Shown here: piece by piece, positions 21,834-29,804 of the stretch
Layout of the letters: the number at the start of each line of letters is the position of its first letter
How positions within the stretch are numbered: position 1 is the stretch's first letter
Notes under the pieces: model-generated
The model's database searches: none
The model's input: only the letters and a program-made list of their open reading frames with translations
What the model was told of the DNA's origin: nothing
Source: Enterococcus_E cecorum_B
Lineage (GTDB): Bacteria; Bacillota; Bacilli; Lactobacillales; Enterococcaceae
Reading direction: 5' to 3'
DNA length: 33,293 bases
Assembly: GCA_946499615.1 (NCBI GenBank)
Contig: CAMMST010000021.1
Coordinates: forward strand, 1 to 33,293
Made by a program: the position numbers and the translations under genes

Positions 21834-22906
21834 GTAAGTCTAAAATTCTTCGCTGGGTCGCTTACCTTTCATTAACTTTCTTTTGGAGCTTCATTTTTAT
21901 ATTATTTGCCTATTTTTTTGCTCAAGGGAATAAGCAATGGATGTTAAGAATTTTATCTGCCAAAATCTTATTTATACCCATTATTGTTTATATTGCGTTA
22001 TTAGCCATTCTATTAGCAATAGCGATGTGTTTAATCTATTTTTTCAAACAAAAAGGTTTATTAGACCCAATTGAACAACAAGTCAAAAAAATTAAGGAAG
22101 CACGTGTAGATGAATTTCAGTCGTTAGCTTATAATAAGTTAACTAAAGTTGAAAATTATCATCAAAAAGAGATACTTGAGGGATTGAATGAAATCCAAAA
22201 GCAAATCCAGGCAATGACACTGGATTTACAGACAGAGCATCAAAAACAAGAATTGCTTGATGGCGAAAGTAAAGAGGAGATTCTTGAAAATGAACGTCAT
22301 CGCTTGGCTAGAGAACTTCATGATTCTGTTTCTCAACAATTATTTGCTGCTATGATGATTATGTCTGCATTAAATGAAACAATTGAACAAGGAGCAAATA
22401 CCACAGATTTTTCCAAACAAATCCAAATGGTAGCAAAGATATTATCAATGGCTCAGTCTGAGATGCGTGCTTTGTTATTACATTTAAGACCGATTAATTT
22501 GGAAGGACGTAGCTTAAAACAAGGGATTGAACAATTATTAGTCGAGCTACAATCAAAAGTTGAATTGAAGATAATCTATGATGTGGAAGAAGTATCCATT
22601 CAACCATCTATTGAAAATGAGTTGTTCCGTGTGGTGCAAGAGCTATTATCTAATACTTTGCGCCATGCTAAAGCTTCTGAACTTGAACTTTATTTAAATC
22701 AATCAGCAAATCAATTGGTTTTAAGGATACAAGATGATGGCGTTGGATTTGATACTTCCAAGAAAAAAGCAGGAAGTTACGGCTTGTTAAATGTAAAGGA
22801 GCGTATTTCAAGTGTGGGTGGTACGGTAAAAATTATTAGTATTTTAAATCAAGGTACAAGTATTGAAATAAAAATACCTTTAATTGATGATGGGGTGATG
22901 AAATGA
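21830..22906 (+). CDS. liaS: LiaS sensor histidine kinase
   Basis: NarL-type intramembrane-sensing kinase of the cell-envelope stress system (VraS homologue). The 358-residue protein has two transmembrane helices (about 10-31 and 47-71) separated by a very short outer loop. A coiled linker follows, then a HisKA_3 domain with the phospho-accepting His164 in RLARELHDSVSQQ, and an ATPase domain with the N box around Asn275 in QELLSNTLRHA, G box DDGVGFD and GLLNVKERI. It overlaps liaF and liaR by four bases each. In enterococci this system responds to daptomycin and antimicrobial peptides. Confidence 0.96.
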   Translation: MSKSKILRWVAYLSLTFFWSFIFILFAYFFAQGNKQWMLRILSAKILFIPIIVYIALLAILLAIAMCLIYFFKQKGLLDPIEQQVKKIKEARVDEFQSLAYNKLTKVENYHQKEILEGLNEIQKQIQAMTLDLQTEHQKQELLDGESKEEILENERHRLARELHDSVSQQLFAAMMIMSALNETIEQGANTTDFSKQIQMVAKILSMAQSEMRALLLHLRPINLEGRSLKQGIEQLLVELQSKVELKIIYDVEEVSIQPSIENELFRVVQELLSNTLRHAKASELELYLNQSANQLVLRIQDDGVGFDTSKKKAGSYGLLNVKERISSVGGTVKIISILNQGTSIEIKIPLIDDGVMK

Positions 22907-23532
22907 TAAAAGTATTATTAGTTGATGATCATGAAATGGTTCGTCTAGGTGTTTCGACTTATTTGAGTATTCAACCTGATATTGAAGTTGTCGGGGAAGC
23001 AAGCGATGGTCAAGAGGGGGTAGAAAAAGCCTTATCACTTCGTCCAGATGTTATTCTAATGGATTTAGTCATGGATAATATGGATGGTATTACTGCAACT
23101 AAAGAAATTTTAGCTCAGTGGCCTCAAGCAAAAATTCTCATCGTTACGAGCTATATAGATGATGAAAAAGTATTTCCAGCGATTCAAGCCGGAGCGAGTG
23201 GCTATTTATTAAAAACTTCTTCAGCACAGGAAATTGCTGAAGCGGTTCGTAAAACAATTGTCGGCGAAAGGGTGATTGAAGAAGAAGTCAGTGAAAAAAT
23301 TCAAAACCAAGATTATGCCAATCAATATTTTTTATATGAAGAGTTAACGAATCGGGAACGCGAAGTATTAGATTTGATTGCGCAAGGTAAAAGTAATCAA
23401 GAAATCGCAGAAATACTGTTTATTACATTGAAAACTGTTAAAACACATGTGTCGAATATTTTGGCCAAATTGGGTGTGGAAGATCGCACACAAGCGGCAA
23501 TCTATGCATTTAAACATGGATTGGTAAAGTAA
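22903..23532 (+). CDS. liaR: LiaR response regulator
   Basis: DNA-binding partner of LiaS, 209 residues. The receiver domain shows the acidic pair VDDHEMVR, the phosphorylated Asp54 in VILMDLVMDNMDG, the conserved Thr/Ser in LIVTSYIDD and the Lys in YLLKTSS. The output domain is a LuxR/NarL-type helix-turn-helix (about residues 145-205; LTNREREVLDLIAQGKSNQEIAEIL type, then KTVKTHVSNILAKLG). It is translationally coupled to liaS. A K+ transport regulator gene follows after 19 bases with no terminator between. Confidence 0.97.
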   Translation: MIKVLLVDDHEMVRLGVSTYLSIQPDIEVVGEASDGQEGVEKALSLRPDVILMDLVMDNMDGITATKEILAQWPQAKILIVTSYIDDEKVFPAIQAGASGYLLKTSSAQEIAEAVRKTIVGERVIEEEVSEKIQNQDYANQYFLYEELTNREREVLDLIAQGKSNQEIAEILFITLKTVKTHVSNILAKLGVEDRTQAAIYAFKHGLVK

Positions 23533-23551
23533 GAAAGAAGGTATCATAAAG

Positions 23552-24217
23552 GTGAAACAAAATTATGCAATCATTGGGTTAGGTCGTTTTGGTGGCAGTA
23601 TTTGTCGTACTTTGGTAGAATCAGGTCAAGAAGTTTTAGCCATCGATTCCAATGAAGAACGTGTAAATGAATATATGAATATCGCAACGCATGCAGTTGT
23701 AGGAAATGCGCAAGATGAAAGTACATTGCGTTCTTTAGGGATTCGTAACTTTGATCATGTCATAGTTGCTATTGGTGAGGATATACAAGCTAGTATTTTA
23801 GTGACATTAATGGTTAAAGAAATGGGCGTTCCCAATGTTTTGGCTAAAGCACAAAATGAATATCACGCTAAAGTACTAGAACGTGTGGGAGCTGATCGCG
23901 TGGTCCATCCTGAACGTGATATGGGGGTAAGAATTGCTCATAACTTAGTCTCAAGAAATATTTTAGACTTTATCGAGCTATCTGATGAGTTTTCATTGGC
24001 AGAAATTAAAGTATCCAATCCAAAATTCTTTAATAAATCCCTTATCGAAGTGAATTTCCGTCAACGATTTGGCTTAACGGTTGTTGCGATTCGTCGTGCA
24101 GATGGTCAAGTGGTTGTTTCGCCACCTGCTAATGAGATTGTCTGCGAAAATGATAATTTGTTAGTCATCGGTAGTACTGTAAACGTTGATAATCTTGATG
24201 AAAAACTTAATGATTAG
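23552..24217 (+). CDS. Ktr/Trk potassium uptake regulatory protein (RCK domain; KtrA/KtrC type)
   Basis: Cytoplasmic gating ring of a KtrB/KtrD-type K+ channel. The 221-residue protein has an RCK_N Rossmann domain with GLGRFGGSI (GxGxxG at 9-14), the acidic strand-end residue in VLAIDSNEER, and GNAQDESTLRSLGI. An RCK_C domain (about 135-221; SLAEIKVSNPKFFNKSL, VVVSPPANEIVCENDNLLVIG) follows, the part that binds cyclic di-AMP in relatives. The length equals Bacillus KtrA/KtrC; which one was not resolved. The start is GTG at 23552 after AGAAGG. No channel subunit is present here, so it must act with a KtrB/D encoded elsewhere. Confidence 0.92.
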   Translation: MKQNYAIIGLGRFGGSICRTLVESGQEVLAIDSNEERVNEYMNIATHAVVGNAQDESTLRSLGIRNFDHVIVAIGEDIQASILVTLMVKEMGVPNVLAKAQNEYHAKVLERVGADRVVHPERDMGVRIAHNLVSRNILDFIELSDEFSLAEIKVSNPKFFNKSLIEVNFRQRFGLTVVAIRRADGQVVVSPPANEIVCENDNLLVIGSTVNVDNLDEKLND

Positions 24218-24229
24218 GAGGTTTTTTTG

Positions 24230-24520
24230 ATGGAATTAACGATTTCACCAAAAGCACATGAATGGTTTAAAAAGGAGATTATCCTAAATCCTGGACAAGG
24301 CATCCGTTTTTTTGGAAAAGTCTATGGGAGTACCCCGGTTCATGAAGGATTTTCAGTTGGGATGAGTGTCGATACACCTAATCGTCCATTGGTCCAAGTG
24401 ACAGTAGATGATCTCACCTATTTTATTGAAGAAGATGATCAGTGGTTTTTTGATGGCTATCAGTTAGTCGTGAATTATGATGAAAAATTAGATGAGCCAT
24501 CCTATGAGTTTATTAATTAA
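24230..24520 (+). CDS. HesB/YadR/YfhF-family small protein without cysteines
   Basis: A 96-residue protein of the iron-sulfur biogenesis-like HesB fold, recognised from the N-terminal MELTISPKAHEWFKKEI, GIRFFGKVYG and the ending DDQWFFDGYQLVVNYD. Unlike true A-type carriers, it has no cysteine at all, so it cannot hold an Fe-S cluster by the usual CxnCxC ligands; its role is unknown. The ATG at 24230 lies 8 bases after AGGAGG. The TTG at 24227 was rejected as a start because it is too close. It is the last gene before the strong terminator and likely shares a transcript with liaFSR and the Ktr gene. Confidence 0.85.
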   Translation: MELTISPKAHEWFKKEIILNPGQGIRFFGKVYGSTPVHEGFSVGMSVDTPNRPLVQVTVDDLTYFIEEDDQWFFDGYQLVVNYDEKLDEPSYEFIN

Positions 24521-24567
24521 AAAAATCGTTTCTATTCCTCTTATTTAGAAGAATAGAAACGATTTTT
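24521..24567. terminator. Strong bidirectional terminator
   Basis: A perfect 17-bp stem (24521-24537 with 24551-24567) has five A's on the left and five T's on the right. It begins directly after the HesB-like stop. Its right end overlaps the minus-strand stop codon of the DUF1189 gene (24566-24568). Confidence 0.92.
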
Positions 24568-25369
24568 ATTTCAACTTCATTTTGGTTTCATCCTTTAAAG
24601 CCTGCGTAAAAATAAAGAAACTCCCTAAAGTGATAAACAGTCCTGTATCGAACGCAGGATAAATAAAACTAATGATTAGTGATAATAAGACTGGCAGACT
24701 AGCACAGGCAATCATCATTTTTAAATTGTCGAGAAAACCATTTTTACAACGAATCATATGGCTGTAAATATTGCCAATTAGTGCAACTGTAAAGATATTA
24801 ATTGCTAAATTAACAAAAGCTGGATATAAAACAAGTAAGATAATTAATACATACATCCAGATTGGAAATTGACTGTTCTTTACTTCTTGTTTGATTTTTT
24901 CACTGGTGATGCCAGCTAATATTGGATTATTATAGGAAATGGCTAATTTATTACCACCTAATAAATTACTTGTTAGTTCTGTACTAGGAAAACCAATTAA
25001 TAGTTCATCTTTGGTTAATCCAGCACTAATAAAATTTCCTAGGCGATCATTGGTGATTTCCTGTTTGGTTCGCTTAGCTTCAGGGTCAAACGTAAAAATG
25101 ACGGTATCAGTTTGATAGATAAAGCCTTTTTCATTTTCATCATGTAGTTGCAGTTTGCCATTTTTAATACTAAAATCAGGCAAGTGTGAAACAATTGTAA
25201 GACTATCTTGTTTAATAGAATGGAAAACTTCTTTTACCTGAGCGGCTAAAGGTAAGGCCATTACTAGACTTAATAGAAGTAAATAGCTAATAAGCTTGCC
25301 AAAGGGTAATTTTTTAACCTCTTTTATTTGATTGAAATGAATCATTGAATCTTTCAATATTTGAATCAT
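24566..25369 (-). CDS. DUF1189 family membrane protein
   Basis: A 267-residue membrane protein. An N-terminal helix (about 29-46) is followed by an extracellular stretch of about 120 residues, then four closely spaced helices at the C-terminus (WMYVLIILLVLYPAFVNLAI onward; SLPVLLSLIISFIYPAF; LFITLGSFFIFTQAL). This layout fits DUF1189, whose function is not known to me. The ATG at 25369 has AGGAG about 12 bases upstream, a rather long spacing; the next in-frame ATG (25345) has no ribosome site. It is a single gene, convergent with the liaR operon and divergent from sodA. Confidence 0.87.
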   Translation of the reverse strand: MIQILKDSMIHFNQIKEVKKLPFGKLISYLLLLSLVMALPLAAQVKEVFHSIKQDSLTIVSHLPDFSIKNGKLQLHDENEKGFIYQTDTVIFTFDPEAKRTKQEITNDRLGNFISAGLTKDELLIGFPSTELTSNLLGGNKLAISYNNPILAGITSEKIKQEVKNSQFPIWMYVLIILLVLYPAFVNLAINIFTVALIGNIYSHMIRCKNGFLDNLKMMIACASLPVLLSLIISFIYPAFDTGLFITLGSFFIFTQALKDETKMKLK

Positions 25370-25405
25370 TCTGTATAAAAACTCCTCACTTGACTTATTG
25401 TTATT

Positions 25406-25434
25406 ATTTTACCTAAGTTTATTCTAATTAACAA
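25406..25434 (-). promoter_or_regulatory. Promoter of the DUF1189 gene
   Basis: On the minus strand TTGTTA (25434-25429), a 17-base spacer and TAAAAT (25411-25406). Confidence 0.7.
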
Positions 25435-25493
25435 GCATTAGCTGCTTAAAATCAATAAATACAATATAAAATTAAGTTTTATGAGCATATGTT

Positions 25494-25522
25494 TTGCGCT
25501 ATTTCACAAGTTTTGTTACTCT
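25494..25522 (+). promoter_or_regulatory. Promoter of sodA
   Basis: TTGCGC (25494-25499), a 17-base spacer ending TGT, then TACTCT (25517-25522), giving an extended -10. The leader to the ribosome site AGGAGG is short. Confidence 0.55.
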
Positions 25523-25554
25523 TTGCATGTAAACAATTTTAGGAGGTCTTGAAT

Positions 25555-26163
25555 ATGACTTATCAATTACCAAAATTACCTTATGCCTATGATGCATTAG
25601 TACCTACAATCGATGAAGAAACAATGCATCTACATCATGAAAAACATCATAACACTTATGTAACAAATTTAAATGCGGCTTTAGAAAAACATCCAGAGTT
25701 GCCAGAAAAATCTATTGAAGACTTATTAGCTGGTATTAATGAAGTACCTGCTGATATTCGCCAAGCTGTTATTAATAATGGTGGTGGACACGCAAACCAT
25801 TCATTCTTCTGGAAAATTATGACACCAAATGGTCAAGGTGCGCCTGTGGGTGAATTAAAAGCTGCTATTGACGAAACTTTTGGTAGCTTCGATGAATTCA
25901 AGGCACAATTTAAAGCTGCTGCAGCAAGTCGTTTTGGTTCAGGCTGGGCTTGGTTAGTTGTCGATAATGGTAAATTAGCTGTTATTTCTACTGCCAACCA
26001 AGATTCACCGTTAATGGAAGGAAAAACACCAGTTGTTGGACTTGATGTTTGGGAACATGCTTACTACTTAAATTATCGTAATGTTCGTCCTAACTACATT
26101 GATGCATTTTGGAATGTAGTAAACTGGGAACAAGCCAACGAAAATTATTTAGCTGCAAAATAA
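25555..26163 (+). CDS. sodA: Superoxide dismutase, Mn type
   Basis: This enzyme converts superoxide to oxygen and hydrogen peroxide in the cytoplasm. From the ATG at 25555 (8 bases after AGGAGG) it has 202 residues. Metal ligands are His27 in HLHHEKHH, His82 in GGGHANHSFFW, and Asp164 and His168 in DVWEHAYY. The second-shell glutamine is in ANQDSPLM in the C-terminal half, with glycines in GGGH, the pattern of Mn rather than Fe enzymes. A TTG two codons upstream was rejected because it overlaps the spacer. It is monocistronic, with its own promoter and terminator. Confidence 0.97.
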   Translation: MTYQLPKLPYAYDALVPTIDEETMHLHHEKHHNTYVTNLNAALEKHPELPEKSIEDLLAGINEVPADIRQAVINNGGGHANHSFFWKIMTPNGQGAPVGELKAAIDETFGSFDEFKAQFKAAAASRFGSGWAWLVVDNGKLAVISTANQDSPLMEGKTPVVGLDVWEHAYYLNYRNVRPNYIDAFWNVVNWEQANENYLAAK

Positions 26164-26180
26164 TATCATTTGAGTTCCGA

Positions 26181-26217
26181 GTGGGAGGCTAAGCAAAAGG
26201 AGCCTCTCACTTTTTTT
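26181..26217 (+). terminator. Terminator of sodA
   Basis: A 10-bp stem (26181-26190 with 26201-26210, one G-U pair) is followed by seven T's. Confidence 0.9.
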
Positions 26218-26250
26218 ATTACTATTTAAGTAAATTGTACTAAAATAGGC

Positions 26251-26279
26251 TGTTCAAATGTTTTGGCTTATGTTAAAAT
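26251..26279 (+). promoter_or_regulatory. Possible promoter of the phosphohexomutase gene
   Basis: TGTTCA (26251-26256), 17 bases, then extended -10 TGTTAAAAT (TAAAAT at 26274-26279). The -35 is weak. Confidence 0.45.
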
Positions 26280-26323
26280 GAAACCGCTATTAAAATTGTA
26301 TTAATCGATTTGGAGTGATTAGA

Positions 26324-27823
26324 ATGGATGATATCTTAGCTTTACAAAATGGTTCTGATATTCGCGGCATTGCGATGACAACAGATGAATTAAAGGCGAA
26401 CCTGACACCAATTCAAGCCATGATGGTTGCACAAGGAATATTAAATTGGTATGCCGATAAAATTGGTCAAATTCCTACAAAATTAACGATTGGTATTGGC
26501 TGTGATAGTCGTTTAACTGGGCCAAGTCTCAAACAAGCCATGATTGATACCTTTATTGATTATGGGGTAGAGGTGATTGATTTTGGTATGGCTACGACAC
26601 CCGCGATGTTTATGGCAACCCAATTTGAACAGTTTGCATGTGATATTTCAGTGATGTTGACGGCTAGCCATTTACCTTATTATTATAATGGAATTAAAAT
26701 TTTTACCAACCAAGGAGGCGTGGAAAAAGCAGATATTCAAAATATTCTAGCGCTTAGTCAATCAAAGGTTTCCTATAGTCTCAGTCAAGGTACTACTCGC
26801 CTAGCAGACTTGATCACACCATATGCCAGATTTTTAGTGCAAAAAATTCAAAACGTAACGAAGAAAGAACAGCCACTTTCAGGTTTACATATTATAGTAG
26901 ATGCAGGAAATGGTGCAGGTGGCTTCTTTGCAGAAAAGGTGCTACAAGTTTTAGGTGCGGATACTTCGGGTTCACAGTTCTTAAATCCAGATGGTCATTT
27001 TCCTAACCATATTCCAAATCCTGATAATAAAGAAGCCATGACTAGTATTCGTCAAGCTGTATTAACCAATCAAGCAGATTTAGGAGTTATTTTTGACACC
27101 GATGTTGATCGCAGTGCACTAGTTACAAAGACTGGCACTTTTTTAAATCGTAATAATTTGATTGCTGTTTTAAGCCAATTGATTATCCAAGAACATCCTG
27201 GCACAAGCATTGTCACAAACTCACCGACGAGCAGTCATTTAAAAGATTTTATCGAATCGCTCGGTGGCCATCAAGTGCGCTACATTTCAGGTTATCGCAA
27301 TGTGATTAATAAGGCGATTGATTTAAATAAAGAAGGGATTGATTGTCAACTCGCAATTGAGACAAGTGGACATGCAGCATTCAAAGAAAATTATTTCTTA
27401 GATGATGGTGCCTATGTGATTGCTAAAGTATTAATGCTTTTACCTAAATTAGTAGCAGAAAATCGCACTCTAGATGATTTGATTACAGATTTAAAACAAC
27501 CTGCAGAAACGCTAGAAGTACGCTTTAAACTAGAAGTTGAAGATTTTAAAAAGCTAGGACTAGAAGTCATTCAATATTTCCAAGAGATTAAGATTCCAGG
27601 CTTTATGATTGACTTAGAAAATCATGAAGGCGTTCGTTTTAATTTAAGAGATAGTTATGGAGATGGTTGGTTTTTATTACGGCTTAGTTTGCATGAACCA
27701 TTACTTGTCTTGCAGATAGAAAATGATATTGCTGGTTTGATGCCTGTTGTATTGAAACAAATTCATGAACTAATGAATCACTTTCCAAAGGTGAATCAAG
27801 ATAAATTATTAGCACATCTATAA
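26324..27823 (+). CDS. Phosphomannomutase/phosphoglucomutase family phosphohexomutase
   Basis: This alpha-D-phosphohexomutase interconverts hexose-6- and hexose-1-phosphates. The 499-residue protein has all four domain signatures. The phospho-serine loop is TASHLPYYYNGIK with Ser115, and the Mg-binding loop is DTDVDRS (Asp258, Asp260, Asp262). The sugar-binding segment ETSGHAAF with LDDGAY lies near 345-363, and the phosphate-binding C-terminal domain is near NLRDSYGDGWFLLRLS. It differs from the typical DGDxDR loop by Thr at the second place. The start is the ATG at 26324, with GGAG 8 bases upstream; a GTG at 26315 overlaps that site. Whether mannose, glucose or another sugar is the real substrate cannot be told. 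It stands alone. Confidence 0.9.
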   Translation: MDDILALQNGSDIRGIAMTTDELKANLTPIQAMMVAQGILNWYADKIGQIPTKLTIGIGCDSRLTGPSLKQAMIDTFIDYGVEVIDFGMATTPAMFMATQFEQFACDISVMLTASHLPYYYNGIKIFTNQGGVEKADIQNILALSQSKVSYSLSQGTTRLADLITPYARFLVQKIQNVTKKEQPLSGLHIIVDAGNGAGGFFAEKVLQVLGADTSGSQFLNPDGHFPNHIPNPDNKEAMTSIRQAVLTNQADLGVIFDTDVDRSALVTKTGTFLNRNNLIAVLSQLIIQEHPGTSIVTNSPTSSHLKDFIESLGGHQVRYISGYRNVINKAIDLNKEGIDCQLAIETSGHAAFKENYFLDDGAYVIAKVLMLLPKLVAENRTLDDLITDLKQPAETLEVRFKLEVEDFKKLGLEVIQYFQEIKIPGFMIDLENHEGVRFNLRDSYGDGWFLLRLSLHEPLLVLQIENDIAGLMPVVLKQIHELMNHFPKVNQDKLLAHL

Positions 27824-27830
27824 ATTTAAC

Positions 27831-27858
27831 TTGCGAACGTTTTCAGTTGTGGTATAAT
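27831..27858 (+). promoter_or_regulatory. Promoter of the second csp gene
   Basis: TTGCGA (27831-27836), a 16-base spacer and extended -10 TGGTATAAT (TATAAT at 27853-27858). The leader is only about 45 bases and contains a small hairpin AGACA/TGTCT (27866-27882). Confidence 0.75.
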
Positions 27859-27909
27859 CTTACCAAGACAGTTTTTTTGTCTGAATGAAATTTTGGAGGT
27901 TTTTCTTTC

Positions 27910-28110
27910 ATGGAACACGGAACAGTCAAATGGTTCAATAATGAAAAAGGTTTTGGCTTTATTACAAATGATCAAGGAGAAGACGTTTTTGTACACTTTT
28001 CTGCGATTCAATCAGAAGGCTATAAATCATTAGAAGAAGGACAAGAAGTATCTTTTACAATTGTTGAAGGTGCGCGTGGTCCGCAAGCAGCTGAAGTTGT
28101 GAAATTATAA
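27910..28110 (+). CDS. csp: Cold-shock protein (CspA family), second copy
   Basis: A 66-residue single cold-shock domain nucleic-acid chaperone with RNP1 KGFGFIT, RNP2 VFVHFSA and the start MEHGTVKWFNNEKGF. It is close to the copy at 12665-12865 but differs near the N-terminus and in the strand EVSFTIVEGARGPQA. TTGGAGG precedes the ATG. It is monocistronic, with a strong promoter and a short leader, in contrast to the long leader of the first copy, so the two are probably regulated differently. Confidence 0.96.
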   Translation: MEHGTVKWFNNEKGFGFITNDQGEDVFVHFSAIQSEGYKSLEEGQEVSFTIVEGARGPQAAEVVKL

Positions 28111-28131
28111 TTTTAACTGATAGTAAATAAT

Positions 28132-28181
28132 GGGAATGATGGGAAAGCCGTAGATGGCCAATCTATCATTCTCTTTTTTTT
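28132..28181 (+). terminator. Terminator of the second csp gene
   Basis: A 9-bp outer stem with a G-U pair (28132-28140 with 28165-28173) and a run of eight T's. An inner GCC/GGC pair can form in the loop. Confidence 0.75.
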
Positions 28182-28255
28182 GGCAAAGTATATCAGTTTT
28201 AAACATTGCGAATATTTCTTTTTCTTTAAATTTTTGTAATAAAATATGTGAGGTA

Positions 28256-28284
28256 TTGCTCAATTATATAAGTTATGGCAAAAT
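28256..28284 (+). promoter_or_regulatory. Promoter of the LCP gene
   Basis: TTGCTC (28256-28261), a 17-base spacer ending TGG, then CAAAAT (28279-28284). The leader of about 90 bases carries a hairpin AAATACC/GGTATTT (28348-28370) that ends just before the ribosome site AGAGGTG. Confidence 0.55.
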
Positions 28285-28382
28285 CTATGTGATGTGTATC
28301 TTTAAATGATAAGGTGATATCAAGGAAATAAGTAAGTTTCTTTTATTAAATACCAACTGTTAAGGTATTTTAGAGGTGTATT

Positions 28383-29570
28383 ATGAAATTATATCAAAAA
28401 ATTATTATTGCAATATTAGGAGTGATTGCAGTTGTCGTAACTAGTGCGACGGTTTGGGCTGCTTTTGCCTACAAAGATGCCAATGCTACTTTTAATGCAA
28501 TTAGTAAAAAGATTGAACGTGCAACTTCGCCAAAACGAGAAAAGGCCATTAGTTATGAAGATCGTGATCCAATTACGATTGCTTTACTTGGGCTTGATAC
28601 TGGTGGGCTAGGACGTACTGAACAAGGTCGTAGTGACACGATGATGATTGTTACACTTAATCCTAGACAGAAAAAAACTACAGTAGTAAGTATAGACCGT
28701 GATATTTATACTAAAATTGTTGGTTACGATACGTATGATAAATTAAATCATGCTTATGCTTTTGGTGGCGTAAAGATGTCTTTAAATTCCATTGAATATT
28801 TATTAGATGTCCCAATTGATCATTATATTGCCATTAACTTTACTGGTTTAAGTGATTTAATCGATGCAGTGGGTGGTATCACTGTAGACAATAAGATTGA
28901 TTTTACACTTGATGGTGTGCACGTTCCTAAAGGCAAACATCATTTAAATGGTGAATCTGGATTAGCCTATGCTCGGATGCGTTATGAAGATCCAGAAGGG
29001 GATATTGGTCGTCAGCGTCGTCAACGTGAAGTTGTAACTAAAATTGTTAATAAAGTCATTGGTTTAGATGGTGTTACTAAGTATAAAAAGATTCTAAAAG
29101 CAGTTGAAGATAATTGTTCTACTAATTTATCATGGGATCAATTGATGGATATTTCTAAAAACTATGTGCCAGCCTTAGATAATATTAAGAGTTATCAATT
29201 AAGCGGGATTGAGCCTGATTGGATGAGTGATGTCTATTATCAAGTAGTTGGTAAGCATCGTTTATTAAACATTCAAAACTTAATCAAATCTGAGCTTGGA
29301 TTACCAACTAGATCAGAATTACCGATCTCTGATGGTTATTCAGATGGCTATATTGAAAAACAATTATATGATGATGAAGATGAGCCTCTAGTGGATGACG
29401 ATACAGCTAAAAAACAAGCAGCTGAAGCTCAAACAACTTCGTCAAGTACATCTGAAACTTCTGTAGATGATTCAGAGCAAATCTCAGAAGAAGGTTATGA
29501 TGACAATGGTTATCAAGAAGATGGCAGTGAGTATCAAGTAGAAGCACAAAACGTTGCAACAAATGAATAA
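28383..29570 (+). CDS. LytR-CpsA-Psr (LCP) family glycopolymer ligase
   Basis: LCP proteins attach teichoic acids or capsule polymers from lipid carriers to peptidoglycan outside the membrane. The 395-residue protein has one N-terminal transmembrane helix (about 7-28). The LCP domain holds ITIALLGLDTGG, the Asp/Arg-rich GRSDTMMIVTLNP, VVSIDRDIY, KLNHAYAFGG, YARMRYEDPEGDIGRQRRQR and VGGITVDN. Arginines for pyrophosphate binding are present. The last 70 or so residues are a low-complexity acidic and serine-rich tail, probably disordered. GAGGTG precedes the ATG. It lies upstream of a pbp gene with a terminator between them. Confidence 0.94.
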   Translation: MKLYQKIIIAILGVIAVVVTSATVWAAFAYKDANATFNAISKKIERATSPKREKAISYEDRDPITIALLGLDTGGLGRTEQGRSDTMMIVTLNPRQKKTTVVSIDRDIYTKIVGYDTYDKLNHAYAFGGVKMSLNSIEYLLDVPIDHYIAINFTGLSDLIDAVGGITVDNKIDFTLDGVHVPKGKHHLNGESGLAYARMRYEDPEGDIGRQRRQREVVTKIVNKVIGLDGVTKYKKILKAVEDNCSTNLSWDQLMDISKNYVPALDNIKSYQLSGIEPDWMSDVYYQVVGKHRLLNIQNLIKSELGLPTRSELPISDGYSDGYIEKQLYDDEDEPLVDDDTAKKQAAEAQTTSSSTSETSVDDSEQISEEGYDDNGYQEDGSEYQVEAQNVATNE

Positions 29571-29578
29571 TATTTAAG

Positions 29579-29610
29579 GCAATCTAGATTAATCTCTAGG
29601 TTGCTTTTTT
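29579..29610 (+). terminator. Terminator of the LCP gene
   Basis: A 9-bp stem with one G-U pair (29579-29587 with 29596-29604) is followed by TTTTTT. Confidence 0.88.
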
Positions 29611-29728
29611 ATGTCATTAAAGGATAGATAACATTTTTTGCTAATAATTTAGCTAATTTTCATCTTTTTTGCGATAAATGTGATAGAATATAAAGATATG
29701 AAACGAATGTTGTAAACTTTCTTTAAAG

Positions 29729-29758
29729 TTGCGTGACATTTGGCTATCCAGATATATT
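29729..29758 (+). promoter_or_regulatory. Possible promoter of the pbp2b-ABC-F unit
   Basis: TTGCGT (29729-29734), 18 bases, then TATATT (29753-29758). A second candidate is an extended -10 TGATAGAAT with TAGAAT at 29684-29689, which would give a longer leader. Confidence 0.5.
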
Positions 29759-29804
29759 TTAGGGTAGAATAAAAGAGCAAGTTTATTTCAAGGAGCGTTT
29801 TATT

